Source: Planctomycetaceae bacterium
Lineage (GTDB): Bacteria > Planctomycetota > Planctomycetia > Planctomycetales > Planctomycetaceae
Length of the DNA stretch: 64,000 nucleotides
Assembly (NCBI GenBank): GCA_019636285.1
Contig: JAHBXV010000030.1
Span: 1 to 64,000 of the forward strand
Reading direction: 5' to 3'
Part shown: positions 12,315 to 20,655 of the stretch, piece by piece
How positions within the stretch are numbered: the first letter of the stretch is position 1
Layout of the letters: every line of letters begins with the position of its first letter
Position numbers and translations under genes: made by a program
The notes under the pieces: model-generated
Seen by the model: the letters and a program-made list of their open reading frames with translations, nothing else
What the model was told of the DNA's origin: nothing
The model's database searches: none

Positions 12315-12328
12315 TGGTTGGTGGATGG
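12291..12328 (+). repeat. Family R7 repeat (TGGTTGGTGG units) at the rph 3' end
   Basis: Tandem GTGGTCAGTGGTTGG and TAGTGGTTGGTGG units overlap the last codons and stop of rph. The same units occur at 20501-20536 and, as a two-armed palindrome, at 28929-29031. Confidence 0.7.
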
Positions 12329-12521
12329 AGTGGGCGCCTTTCCATGAAAAGCCGTCGCCGCTGGCGACGGTCCCCGCACACACCTGGAAAAACGCAACCA
12401 TAATCACAGAAAACACTTACACTGTCGCGCCGCCCGCAAACTCCGGTTGACCTGATCGCCGACTTCGACATATAACCCGCCGCTTCGCGCAACAGCCCTG
12501 CGTGGAGTAGGAGGGGTAGCG

Positions 12522-13565
12522 ATGGAGGCCAGACAGCAGCGGCAGGCGCCGGTCGCCGAAAGTCGGGGTATCGTCCCGGCGAGCGAACTCGATTGGCTGC
12601 GCGCCGGTCGGGCGGTCGTCGCGTGCGAAGGTCAGGCGGTTCTCGATCTGTCGCGGCGACTCGATTCGCGGTTTTCGGAAGCGGTCGCGCTGGTCGCGGC
12701 CTGCCGGCAGTCGGTCGTCGTGACCGGTGTCGGCAAAGCCGGTCTCATCGGCCAGAAGATCGCGGCGACGATGTGCTCGACACGGACCCGCGCGCGGTTT
12801 CTCCATCCCACGGAAGCCCTGCATGGCGACCTGGGCTGTCTGACGCCCGACGATGTGATGCTCATCCTGTCGAATAGCGGCGAGACGGATGAAATCCTGC
12901 GGCTGCTCCCGTCGCTCAAGGAGCGGCAACTGCCGATCATTGCGATCACGGCTCACGATCAAAATACGTTGTCCCGTGCGGCGGATGTCACGCTGTGCTT
13001 GGGACGATTGCCGGAAGCCGGGGCTCATGGTCTGGCACCGTCGACCAGCACGGCCGCAATGCTCGCGCTGGGGGACGCCCTCGCGCTGGTCGCATGCGAG
13101 GCGCGGGGATTCACGCCCGAACAATTCGCGGTCTGTCATCCGGCGGGAAGCCTGGGCGAACGATTGCGGCCGATTCGCGAGGTCATGCGCTCGGGCGATC
13201 AATTGCGCCTGGCCAGCGAAGACGCCACGATTCGCGAAGTGCTGACACAATCGAGCCGCCCCGGACGACGAACGGGTGCGGTCATTCTGGTCGATGCCGA
13301 GGGACGGCTCGCGGGACTGTTTACCGACAGTGACCTGGCGCGATTGCTGGAACAGCGTCGCGACGACCAACTCGATCGTCCGGTTCACGAGGTGATGACT
13401 CGTCGGCCATCCACGGTACCTGTTGACGGCATCCTGGAAGAAGCGCTCCAACTGTTGGGGGCGAAGCGGATCAGCGAATTGCCGGTGGTCGATAACGAAG
13501 ATCGTCCGTGTGGACTCATTGACATCACCGACGTGATTGGCCTGATTCCTGTGGAAGAAGGTTAA
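12522..13565 (+). CDS. kdsD: D-arabinose 5-phosphate isomerase (SIS plus two CBS domains)
   Basis: 347 aa. It interconverts ribulose 5-phosphate and arabinose 5-phosphate, the first step of Kdo synthesis for lipopolysaccharide. The SIS domain (residues ~45-210) has VVVTGVGKAGLIGQKIAATM, FLHPTEALHGDLG, LSNSGETDEI and APSTSTAAMLALGDALA. Then come VCHPAGSLGERL and two CBS domains (~215-345). The downstream gene encodes a giant LptC/LptA-like protein, matching the kdsD-lptC-lptA neighbourhood of Gram-negative LPS loci. Start: ATG at 12522, preceded by GGAGGGG about 8 bases upstream. Confidence 0.93.
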   Translation: MEARQQRQAPVAESRGIVPASELDWLRAGRAVVACEGQAVLDLSRRLDSRFSEAVALVAACRQSVVVTGVGKAGLIGQKIAATMCSTRTRARFLHPTEALHGDLGCLTPDDVMLILSNSGETDEILRLLPSLKERQLPIIAITAHDQNTLSRAADVTLCLGRLPEAGAHGLAPSTSTAAMLALGDALALVACEARGFTPEQFAVCHPAGSLGERLRPIREVMRSGDQLRLASEDATIREVLTQSSRPGRRTGAVILVDAEGRLAGLFTDSDLARLLEQRRDDQLDRPVHEVMTRRPSTVPVDGILEEALQLLGAKRISELPVVDNEDRPCGLIDITDVIGLIPVEEG

Positions 13566-13620
13566 GGCGTGGACATGGAAGCGGCTCGACGAATTCGTGC
13601 TTTTTCACGACCTCATGTTC

Positions 13621-13698
13621 GTGTGCCACTGGCTTCGCCAGTGTGTCTTTCAGTGGATTTCAAATAACAAGATGCCCTGGCAGAGCCAGTGGCCCACG
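13621..13698 (+). repeat. Two-hairpin element, family R3 copy 1
   Basis: Left half GTGCCACTGGCTTCGCCAGTG and right half GGCAGAGCCAGTGG are inverse to each other, and each is itself a hairpin. It lies between kdsD and the LptC/LptA-like gene and overlaps the most upstream possible start (13689) of the latter. Other copies: 30114-30189, 33793-33866, 58652-58680 and 61199-61222. Confidence 0.8.
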
Positions 13699-13727
13699 TG
13701 CAGCCGCCCCGCGAACAGGGTTTGATT

Positions 13728-16634
13728 GTGGACTTCCGAACGGTGCTGACAGTCGCGACAGTCGCCGGGCTCACGAGCCTGTATGGGCTGTATTCGCAAC
13801 TGACGCGCCCGCTGTTTGTCGTGAAGGCGGTCCACCAAGCCGAACGATCGGTTCCTCAGCGCATCAACACCACGCGCCCCGTCAAGTACGTGGAAGTCGC
13901 CGCGGAACACCTTGCTGAACAAGCGTGGGCGGAAAAGGCGCGCTACCAGACGTCGACCCAGCAGGGCTACATCTACACGAATCAATGGACACCCGAGGAA
14001 GACGGCGGCAAGGGAATTGTCCGCCTGGAACCGTTCGCCATGGTCTGGCTGCTGCCAGACAAAGACGGCGAATCGCGGGCGGTCACTTTGGTGAGTGAAT
14101 CGGCTCGTCTGAAATTCGACGGCAAACTGGAAGGGCAGAACCCCCAGCCCGGCCGCGTCGTAGCCGCCGCGATGCAGGGGGAAGTTCAGGTCACCGGTCC
14201 GGACGGTCTCAAACTGGTCGGCCGCAACTTCTACTTCGAAGAAGCGGCACTCCGGATCTATTCCGACAACAGCGTGGTGTTCGACATCGGGCCGAATCAT
14301 GGCTCGGCCAGCAGCGTGCAGCTCGACCTGATTCCGTCGTCCGGCTTGATCAGCGACGATCGACCGCAGGTGTTCGGGATTCAGACGGTTCGTCTCAACC
14401 AGAACATCCGGCTGGATGTCGAACTGCGGCAGCGGAACGACAAGATTCCCGTTTCGATCGAATGCGCGGGAACGCTTGAGTACGACATTCCCACGCATGT
14501 GTCGACCCTGCGGGAAGACGTCTGGGTCTGGCGCAAGACCGGGCCGAACGAATCGGACTACATGCAGTGCGATAAGTTGACGCTGCGGTTCGGGCCCCGT
14601 CCCGTCGACCAGGCAGCCGGCGATCTTGCTCAGGCTCCCGAGGAACCCGCCATTCGTCAGGTTTCGGCCGAGGAGGATTACCAGCGCATCGAAACGGAAC
14701 TGGCCTTCAGCTCGCTGACAGCGGAAGGGAACGAAGTTCGGCTGCGATCCGACAAACAGGATCTCACCGCCACTCTGACCCGGCTTGACTACGAGGTGGA
14801 ACGAGACGGGGTGATGCTCCGGCATCCGGAGTCCGTCACCGTGTTCCAGCGCAAGAGTTGGATGAAGTCGCCCGAAATCTTCGTGCAGTTCGATGACAAG
14901 TCCGGTGGCGCGGCGACGTGCAAGGGGCCGGGTGAGCTCGTCAACTGCGATCCGGAGACTCGGGAGATTCTGTTTTCCGCGGAATGGCAGGAGTCGCTCT
15001 CGAAGTCGCGCGATGCTCGGACCGGGCTCGATGTCATCACTCTCCTGGGCGACGCCGTCTTCAAGCAGCCTCAGCGGGAGTCGGGGCTTCTGGCTCATCA
15101 AATTCGTCTGTGGGTCGATCCGATCGAACCCATCGATCCCACGGCTGCGTCGTCGCCCTCGCTCGAAGGGAACCCGGCGAACGTGCAGCCGCGGCGCATG
15201 CTGGCCGAGCGCGAGGTCGCCTTCGCGAGTCCGCAACTGGTGGGCGAATCGGAAATTGTTGAGCTCATATTTCGCGAACTCGGTCCCCTGGAAGCGCCGC
15301 CGGAAACGACGGACGAAGCCGCGCAGTCCGGTGGTAAGACTGTCTCGAAGGATGGAACCGAAAAACCCGCCGCGCCAGCACGACCGCCGGTCCGCGTCGA
15401 TGCGAAATCGATCACGGTGAATCTCATTTCCCTCGGCGAAAAGAAACAGCCTCACGTCGAGCACGTAACCACCATCGGCCAGGTTTCGCTGCGACAGCCG
15501 CGACCGGATGGGGGACAGTCGACATTCACAGGGGATCGCGTGGATCTCTTTAACCGAGGGGGAACGGCCCAGACGGCTAAGTTGGAAGGTACACCAGCAC
15601 TATTGCGCGATGGACCGATGGAACTTGAGGGCAACGTGATTCACATGAATCGCGGTGCCAATCTGGTCTGGGTCGAAGGGGCTGGTTTCCTGCGCCTGCC
15701 CGTCGATCGTTCCTTCGACGGCAAGCCCCTTCCTGAACCACAGAAGCTAAGCACCCGCTGGACCGAGCAGATGTCATTCGACGGCCAGCTCGCGCAGTTT
15801 GCGGGGATCGTCGAAGCAAATTTGGAGCAATCCCGGATGAACTGCCGCGACATGCGAGTCACTCTGAGACAACGACTCTCGTTCAGCGAATCACTTAATC
15901 AACCCGCGATCAAACCGGAACTAGCTTCGATCAAATGTACGCAAAATGTCGTTTTTCGGCACCTGGAATATGATGAACAGCAGCGATTGGCGAGCACTCA
16001 CCGGGTCTCGGTTCACGAGTTCCATGTGAACCAGATTACCGGAGAGACAATGGCCCAAGGTCCGGGCTTTCTCCAATCGTGGCGAAGGACGGAAGGAAAG
16101 GGATCGTCGTTGCCGACTCGAACCTCTGCCGATGCCAACCGGCCGCGCAAAGTCGATACCCATCCGTGGGAGTACACTCGTGTCGACTTTTCCGGGCGCA
16201 TGACGGGAAATGTCCACCGCGAGACGAGCACGTTCCGCGACCGGGTCCGCATTTTGCATGCGCCGGTCGCTCGGCCGGCCGATGAGGTGAACCCCGATGC
16301 CATGCCGGAAAACGGCATGTCGATGAAGTGCCGGGAGCTGGAAGTCTCCCGCGCTGCCGGAAGCAGTCGCGATAAGATGCAAGTCGAGATTGTCGGTTCG
16401 GGCGATGTGCTGCTCGAAGGGCATGGCTATGTCGGGCGGGCCGACCAGGTCAGCTTTGACCAGGCACGGCAGTTGTTCGAGTTCCGTTCGTTTGGCACCG
16501 CGATGGCGACGATCTGGAAAGAAGACGCGTCCGGAAACGCCGAGCCCGCGAACCGCAGCCAGCACATTGTGTTCGACCCGTGGAACAAGAAAATCACGGT
16601 CAGCCGCTCCGCGGGCGGCGCCGGGGGACCGTAA
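13728..16634 (+). CDS. Giant LptC/LptA (OstA)-like periplasmic protein
   Basis: 968 aa with one N-terminal membrane helix (TVLTVATVAGLTSLYGLYSQ), then a long all-beta region. Blocks such as LVSESARLKFDGKLEG, GPDGLKLVGRNFYFEEAALRIYSDNSVVF and ASSVQLDLIPSSG resemble the beta-jellyroll strands of LptC/LptA/OstA. Later repeats (GNVIHMNRGANLVWVEGAGFLRLP, MNCRDMRVTLRQ, IVGSGDVLLEGHGYVGRADQVSFDQ) look like further OstA-like 'bit' segments. The position after kdsD supports a role in LPS transport across the periplasm; that is an inference. GTG at 13728 is chosen because AGGG precedes it and the TM helix then starts normally. GTG at 13689 is also open but lies inside an R3 repeat. Confidence 0.7.
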   Translation: MDFRTVLTVATVAGLTSLYGLYSQLTRPLFVVKAVHQAERSVPQRINTTRPVKYVEVAAEHLAEQAWAEKARYQTSTQQGYIYTNQWTPEEDGGKGIVRLEPFAMVWLLPDKDGESRAVTLVSESARLKFDGKLEGQNPQPGRVVAAAMQGEVQVTGPDGLKLVGRNFYFEEAALRIYSDNSVVFDIGPNHGSASSVQLDLIPSSGLISDDRPQVFGIQTVRLNQNIRLDVELRQRNDKIPVSIECAGTLEYDIPTHVSTLREDVWVWRKTGPNESDYMQCDKLTLRFGPRPVDQAAGDLAQAPEEPAIRQVSAEEDYQRIETELAFSSLTAEGNEVRLRSDKQDLTATLTRLDYEVERDGVMLRHPESVTVFQRKSWMKSPEIFVQFDDKSGGAATCKGPGELVNCDPETREILFSAEWQESLSKSRDARTGLDVITLLGDAVFKQPQRESGLLAHQIRLWVDPIEPIDPTAASSPSLEGNPANVQPRRMLAEREVAFASPQLVGESEIVELIFRELGPLEAPPETTDEAAQSGGKTVSKDGTEKPAAPARPPVRVDAKSITVNLISLGEKKQPHVEHVTTIGQVSLRQPRPDGGQSTFTGDRVDLFNRGGTAQTAKLEGTPALLRDGPMELEGNVIHMNRGANLVWVEGAGFLRLPVDRSFDGKPLPEPQKLSTRWTEQMSFDGQLAQFAGIVEANLEQSRMNCRDMRVTLRQRLSFSESLNQPAIKPELASIKCTQNVVFRHLEYDEQQRLASTHRVSVHEFHVNQITGETMAQGPGFLQSWRRTEGKGSSLPTRTSADANRPRKVDTHPWEYTRVDFSGRMTGNVHRETSTFRDRVRILHAPVARPADEVNPDAMPENGMSMKCRELEVSRAAGSSRDKMQVEIVGSGDVLLEGHGYVGRADQVSFDQARQLFEFRSFGTAMATIWKEDASGNAEPANRSQHIVFDPWNKKITVSRSAGGAGGP

Positions 16635-16651
16635 GACGGCCTATAAAAGGG

Positions 16652-16690
16652 TCTCTCACGAAGCCGCCGAGGCGCGGAGAGAGGCCAGCA
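16652..16690 (+). repeat. GCGGAG-type dispersed repeat (family R10)
   Basis: TCTCTCACGAAGCCGCCGAGG followed by CGCGGAGAGAGG resembles the widespread 'cgcagaggcgcagaga' type of intergenic repeat. A longer two-armed member is at 35559-35681. Confidence 0.5.
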
Positions 16691-16698
16691 CAAAGAAT

Positions 16699-17439
16699 TC
16701 AAAATTCTTCCATGGCGGGTTCGGTCCACAAGATGTCGCGGCACCAGCCGGCTTCATCGACTGGCCAGCCGTGGACCTGGATGGTGTCGTCCACGGAGAC
16801 GGCCGGGCGGCGCTCGTTCCAGAGCTGATCGAGGCAATGGCGCTCGCCCGGGAGTAGTGGCGGTGGGCGCCGTGGTTGGCGCCATGATCGCCGTGTCACT
16901 CGCCGCTGATCGAAAATCGAAACGATCGCGGTTTCCACGAGGTCGAGCCAGCGTGTCACGATCAGCTCGCAACTGGCGGTCGCGTAGCGACGCTTGAACC
17001 ACCAGAGATCGCGCGGCTGTTGGGCGAAGTCGTTTCGCAACCAGGATTGCGGAAGCAGAAGACGCGCCGCGAAGGTGTTGGCGAAGTCTTCCCGCGCGCG
17101 GGACAGGCCATCCTCGTCGTCGAATGAGTCGGCCGATTGAGAGACGAAGAGCGATTCGCCAAGTTCATGAGCCACGGTCCATTGCAGGCGCTCGGACCGC
17201 GGTTCCGGACGGACGAAGATGACCTCCGCTCCGCCGATGATCTGGCGGCGACCCCGCTCGACCATCCCGCGATCGACGAGGACCGAAAGGCCGACTCCCC
17301 GCGCGATGCTGAAGACATCGACGGGAGGCTCCCGGCAACCGCAGCGGTTGAGGAGTTCGTCGACGACGGTATCAATGTCCCCGCAGGACACGGGGAGCGC
17401 GACGTCATGCGCGGTTTCCAGGCGGAACGGGAGCATCAT
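16699..17439 (-). CDS. ImmA/IrrE-like (COG2856) protein with degenerate zinc motif
   Basis: 246 aa. The N-terminus matches COG2856/ImmA-IrrE peptidases: DVFSIARGVGLSVLVDRGM, then LQWTVAHELGESLF, then DFANTFAARLLLPQSWL. In characterised members the zinc site is HExxH plus a downstream acidic residue. Here the motif reads HELGE, so the second histidine is Glu, while the downstream ANTFAARLLLP helix is kept. It may be inactive, or bind metal differently. IrrE/ImmA proteins cleave repressors (DdrO, ImmR), but no partner HTH gene is adjacent. The C-terminal ~80 residues are not recognised. An R1 element lies immediately upstream of the start codon (17461-17554). Confidence 0.8.
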   Translation of the reverse strand: MMLPFRLETAHDVALPVSCGDIDTVVDELLNRCGCREPPVDVFSIARGVGLSVLVDRGMVERGRRQIIGGAEVIFVRPEPRSERLQWTVAHELGESLFVSQSADSFDDEDGLSRAREDFANTFAARLLLPQSWLRNDFAQQPRDLWWFKRRYATASCELIVTRWLDLVETAIVSIFDQRRVTRRSWRQPRRPPPLLPGERHCLDQLWNERRPAVSVDDTIQVHGWPVDEAGWCRDILWTEPAMEEF

Positions 17440-17460
17440 GTTCCCAGACTGCTTCTACGA

Positions 17461-17554
17461 TGAGCCTCCGTCAAAACCCGGTTGGCGGCTCGAAGACCCC
17501 TGAAAATTCAGGAACACTTCGGGCGTCCAGAGGGTTTTGACGGTACTACATGAG
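17461..17554 (+). repeat. 94-bp inverted-repeat element, family R1 copy 2
   Basis: Same length and same termini as the copy at 184-277 (CCGTCAAAACCCGGTTGG at left, CCAGAGGGTTTTGACGGTAC at right), with a diverged interior. It starts 21 bases upstream of the ImmA/IrrE-like start codon. Confidence 0.85.
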
Positions 17555-17567
17555 TGGTACCCAGATA

Positions 17568-17594
17568 GGGAATGTATACGTTTGTATATTTCCC
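17568..17594. promoter_or_regulatory. AT-rich imperfect dyad in a divergent promoter region
   Basis: GGGAATGTATAC is followed after 3 bases by TGTATATTTCCC, an imperfect inverted repeat in otherwise GC-rich DNA between the ImmA/IrrE-like gene (minus) and the HlyD-like gene (plus). It may be an operator or a promoter core; no protein is known to bind it. Confidence 0.35.
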
Positions 17595-17789
17595 TAGGGT
17601 CGTTGTCAACTTTCGTGGCCGCGAAAATGACCGATTCGCGGCGATTGCCGACCCGCAACGCGCGAATCTAGCGAAGCTTTGCGGCGCCTAGCGGTCGAAC
17701 ACTCCTCCTCCGGTTGAAACGGACGCAACGCCGCGTTGGGCGCGGACCGATGGAATCTTTCAAGGACCGAAGCGGACTCGCCGCGCTCG

Positions 17790-18935
17790 ATGGATTTGTT
17801 CATGGCACAGCACACCAACCCGACCGACGTTTCCACCGGCGAAACGCCAATCGCCCTGAGCCGTCTCGTGCTCATGGCGGGGATGGCCGTTCTTCTGGGC
17901 GTGGGTGTCGTCGGAATTCTCGAACAGGGAATGGAACAGCCGATCCCCGCGACGTTCCTCACCGAAGGAGCCCGAATCGTCGCGGGACGGCAGGGCCGGG
18001 TCGCGGAAGTGCTTGTCCAGCCGGGTCAGTCGGTGGCGCCGGGCGACGTGCTGATCCGCCTGGCGGATGAACGGCTGATGTTGCGGATTTCAGCCAAGGA
18101 ACGCGAAGTTCGCGAGCTGTCGGCCGAAAAAGATCGCATTCAGGCCGCGGCGGAAATGGAACTGGAATGGCGGCGGCGTGATTTGAACGCGGAGATCTTC
18201 CAGACCGAATTGAAAGCGGCCTCGTGCCTGGAACAAAAGCTGACTCGGGAAGTGGAACAGATTGCCTGGAAGGAAAGGTTGTCGGCCGGGGCGCTCCTGG
18301 AGTCCAATCCGGGGGATCTGATTCGTCCGCTAACGCTTAACGATGACTCTCGATTTGACGCTCTCCTGAAAGAAGATGCCGCCGCGGCGGCCGTTGAGAC
18401 GCTCGAGACTCAGCACCGACTTTGCGAACGACGATTAGAAGAGTTGCGGGCCCTGGAAAAATCGCTGGTGGACCGGGTGCGATTGTCGGCGGGGGTTTCG
18501 CTCGCGGAAACCCGTCTGGCGGACGCGCGTCGGGAGCTGGGATTGCTGGAAGAACAGGCGAAGGGCCTCGACATTTGCAGCGCTTGCTACGGCCGGGTCG
18601 GGACAACGGTGCCGGATGTTGGCGATCCTGTTCAACCGGGGCAAGTCCTCGTGGAATTGCTCGATCAGGACCAGCCGTATTTGCTGGCACGCGTCCCGTC
18701 GCGACTGTTGTCGCGATTCGCGGCCGGAACGGAAGTGACCGTGGTCTTCTCGGGCGAAGGTGTCCGCCGGGGCGAAGTGCGAAACATTCCGTTGCAGGCC
18801 GTGCCCGGGTCGGCTGTCCATTTGTCAGACGCGTATGTGGACGTCCAAATCGTGCCGAAGGGGCGTCTGTGGCCGCGACTGCCGATTGGCAGCCGGGCGA
18901 ATATTGATGCGGAAACGGCAGGTCACGCCGGGTAG
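17790..18935 (+). CDS. HlyD/RND-type periplasmic adaptor (membrane fusion protein)
   Basis: 381 aa from ATG 17790 (an ATG at 17802 is also possible; the frame is open to a TTG at 17736). One N-terminal TM helix (LVLMAGMAVLLGVGVVGIL) is followed by a biotinyl-lipoyl half-motif (GRQGRVAEVLVQPGQSVAPGDVLIRLAD), a long coiled coil (~110-280), the second lipoyl half (VGTTVPDVGDPVQPGQVLVEL) and a beta-barrel domain. Such adaptors bridge an inner-membrane pump to an outer-membrane channel. No pump or channel gene is adjacent, so the partner is unknown. 'CSACYGRVG' in the lipoyl half is unusual for having two cysteines. Confidence 0.85.
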   Translation: MDLFMAQHTNPTDVSTGETPIALSRLVLMAGMAVLLGVGVVGILEQGMEQPIPATFLTEGARIVAGRQGRVAEVLVQPGQSVAPGDVLIRLADERLMLRISAKEREVRELSAEKDRIQAAAEMELEWRRRDLNAEIFQTELKAASCLEQKLTREVEQIAWKERLSAGALLESNPGDLIRPLTLNDDSRFDALLKEDAAAAAVETLETQHRLCERRLEELRALEKSLVDRVRLSAGVSLAETRLADARRELGLLEEQAKGLDICSACYGRVGTTVPDVGDPVQPGQVLVELLDQDQPYLLARVPSRLLSRFAAGTEVTVVFSGEGVRRGEVRNIPLQAVPGSAVHLSDAYVDVQIVPKGRLWPRLPIGSRANIDAETAGHAG

Positions 18936-19033
18936 AGGATGACTTGGTTTCTGGCTGCCGATTCGAGATTCCAAGAGTTTTTTGTTCACGAATTCGAGAG
19001 CAGGGTTCCTGCTGCGTCGCTAGCGATCAAGTC

Positions 19034-19119
19034 GTACCGTCAAAACCCTCTGGACGTTCGAAACATTTCTGAATTCGCAGGGGTATCCGAGCCACCAACT
19101 GGGTTTTGACGGAAGCTCA
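19034..19119 (-). repeat. R1 element copy 3 (inverted)
   Basis: Reverse-complement copy of the R1 family: GTACCGTCAAAACCCTCTGG at the left and CCAACTGGGTTTTGACGGAA at the right. It lies between the HlyD-like and TPR genes. Confidence 0.85.
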
Positions 19120-19176
19120 AGAGACATATTTTGTGTGCAAGGATCGGCCGAACCGCGGGCCGAGTGACGGACCGAG

Positions 19177-19911
19177 TTGTCAAAGAACAATCCGGAGCCA
19201 AAACCGACTGGCTCCCAATCGCCCGATGCCCTCTCGCCCGATTCGGGCAAGTCGCCTCTACGTCTGGATGTTCGTATGAAGGCATGGATCGCCGCCCATC
19301 GCACGACAATATTCATCGCGGTCGTCTGTGTGGCAGCACTGGCGGCGGTGGGCTTGTTGATCTTTCGTCGCAGCGGACCGACGACTCGGGAACTCGTCGC
19401 GGGCAACGGCCGCGTTGTGGGACACGAGTATTACGCCGGAACCAGCCAGCACGCCGAACTGTACGCCGAGGCAGCCGACTTGCAAGCCCGAGGAGATCTC
19501 CTTTCGGCCGAGCGCATTTACCGCCGCCTGGTGGAACTGGAACCGCAGGATCCGAGCGCCTACATCGGCCTGGCCGGCTCGCAACTCGGGCAACTGAAGT
19601 TCGAAGCGGCCCGCAATAACTACGCGAAAGCCCTGACCATCGACCGCGAAAATCCGGAAGCCCTCTACGGGCTGGGAGCGGTCTGCCAGAGCGAAGGGCG
19701 TCGATCCGAAGCCCGGCTGTACTACGAACGGGTCCTGGCGACGTCGGCCGACCATCGCCTGAGCCACTACGGCCTGGCCAAACTGGCGATGGGAACCGGG
19801 GAATTCGACATCGCCCGTCGTCACGCCCAACGATTCGTGGAACTCGCTCCCGATTCCGCTTTGCGGACGGAGATGTCGGGGATTCTGCGAACGCAGACGG
19901 CGTTGAGGTAG
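19177..19911 (+). CDS. Membrane-anchored TPR protein
   Basis: 244 aa if translation starts at the TTG at 19177; ATG at 19276 (MKAWIAAHR) is the alternative and would remove 33 hydrophilic residues. One TM helix (IFIAVVCVAALAAVGLLIF) is followed by about four tetratricopeptide repeats (e.g. ARGDLLSAERIYRRLVELEP, GQLKFEAARNNYAKALTIDR, GRRSEARLYYERVL). It is probably a periplasm-facing protein-interaction scaffold; the function is not identifiable. Confidence 0.75.
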   Translation: MSKNNPEPKPTGSQSPDALSPDSGKSPLRLDVRMKAWIAAHRTTIFIAVVCVAALAAVGLLIFRRSGPTTRELVAGNGRVVGHEYYAGTSQHAELYAEAADLQARGDLLSAERIYRRLVELEPQDPSAYIGLAGSQLGQLKFEAARNNYAKALTIDRENPEALYGLGAVCQSEGRRSEARLYYERVLATSADHRLSHYGLAKLAMGTGEFDIARRHAQRFVELAPDSALRTEMSGILRTQTALR

Positions 19912-19915
19912 CGGT

Positions 19916-19976
19916 CGATGGTTGAAGGTTTATGGTTGAGGAAGAGGGCAGCGCTCCCCTGCGGGTCGCGGCTAAA
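19916..19976 (+). repeat. R8 half-repeat followed by R6 repeat
   Basis: GGTCGATGGTTGAAGG and a second GGTTGAGG unit (19916-19942) match the left arm of the palindrome inside leuS. They run directly into AGCGCTCCCCTGCGGGTCGC (R6), which recurs at 21225-21254 and 23387-23417. Confidence 0.65.
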
Positions 19977-20012
19977 TTCCGTGCCAGAGATTCTTCCGCG
20001 ACTCTCGACTTC

Positions 20013-20483
20013 TCAGCCTCCCTGTTCGGCCATCATGGCGTCGAAGCGGCGTTGGACTTCTTCCTGGGTGACGTCTTCGACGTGCGTTGCGATGGTCCAG
20101 AGGTGGCCGTAGGGATCGCGGACTGTTCCCGAGCGGTCGCCGTAGAACTGGACCGCGACGGGGCGATCAACGGTGGCTCCCAACTGGACGGCGCGGTCGA
20201 AGACGGCGTCGACATCCGGGACATACAGGCAGAAGCCGACCGGCGTCCTTCGCTGCGGATCCGGCCCCACGATTCCCATGTCGGGCCATTCGTCGGCCAG
20301 CATCAGGCGGGAGTCGCCAATCTCGATTTCGGCGTGGGCGACTTTTCCTCCGGCGCCATTGAGACGAAGGGCTTCCGTTGCCCCAAACGCGGCCTTGTAG
20401 AACTCAATCGCGGCATCGGCCCCCGAGATGACGAGGTAGGGGGTTACCGAGTGATAGCCGGCTGGAATGGTTGAGACGGACAT
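20013..20483 (-). CDS. VOC/PhnB-like glyoxalase-superfamily protein
   Basis: 156 aa. Begins PAGYHSVTPYLVISGADAAIEFYKAAFGATE, typical of the PhnB/glyoxalase-bleomycin resistance family. It continues with HAEIEIGDSRLMLADE, FCLYVPDVDAVFDRAVQLGA and FYGDRSGTVRDPYGHLWTIATH. Function within the superfamily cannot be read from sequence. The start at 20483 is preceded by AGGATCTCCC in the reading direction; an extension upstream runs through an R7 repeat and is rejected. Confidence 0.88.
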   Translation of the reverse strand: MSVSTIPAGYHSVTPYLVISGADAAIEFYKAAFGATEALRLNGAGGKVAHAEIEIGDSRLMLADEWPDMGIVGPDPQRRTPVGFCLYVPDVDAVFDRAVQLGATVDRPVAVQFYGDRSGTVRDPYGHLWTIATHVEDVTQEEVQRRFDAMMAEQGG

Positions 20484-20500
20484 GGGAGATCCTGGGAAGA

Positions 20501-20536
20501 GAGTGGTTGGTAGTTGGTGGTCAGTGGTTGGTGAAG
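20501..20536 (+). repeat. Family R7 repeat upstream of the VOC gene
   Basis: Units GAGTGGTTGGTAGTTGGTGG and TCAGTGGTTGGTGAAGG match the R7 arms at 28929-29031. Confidence 0.65.
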
Positions 20537-20655
20537 GCCCGGACCTGGGGATGCCCAATTACGCGAAAATCTAATCGCAAGTACACTGAAACATGTGTAC
20601 ACTTTCAAGGCTCGTCCGTCAAGTGAGTTTGCGATTCCCGTGGGGCTCGCCGCGA

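Noticed and set aside
13650-15464. 604-codon antisense open frame over the LptC/LptA-like gene
   Set aside because: Composition is typical of a reverse-frame shadow; the plus strand has a TM helix and repeated beta segments.
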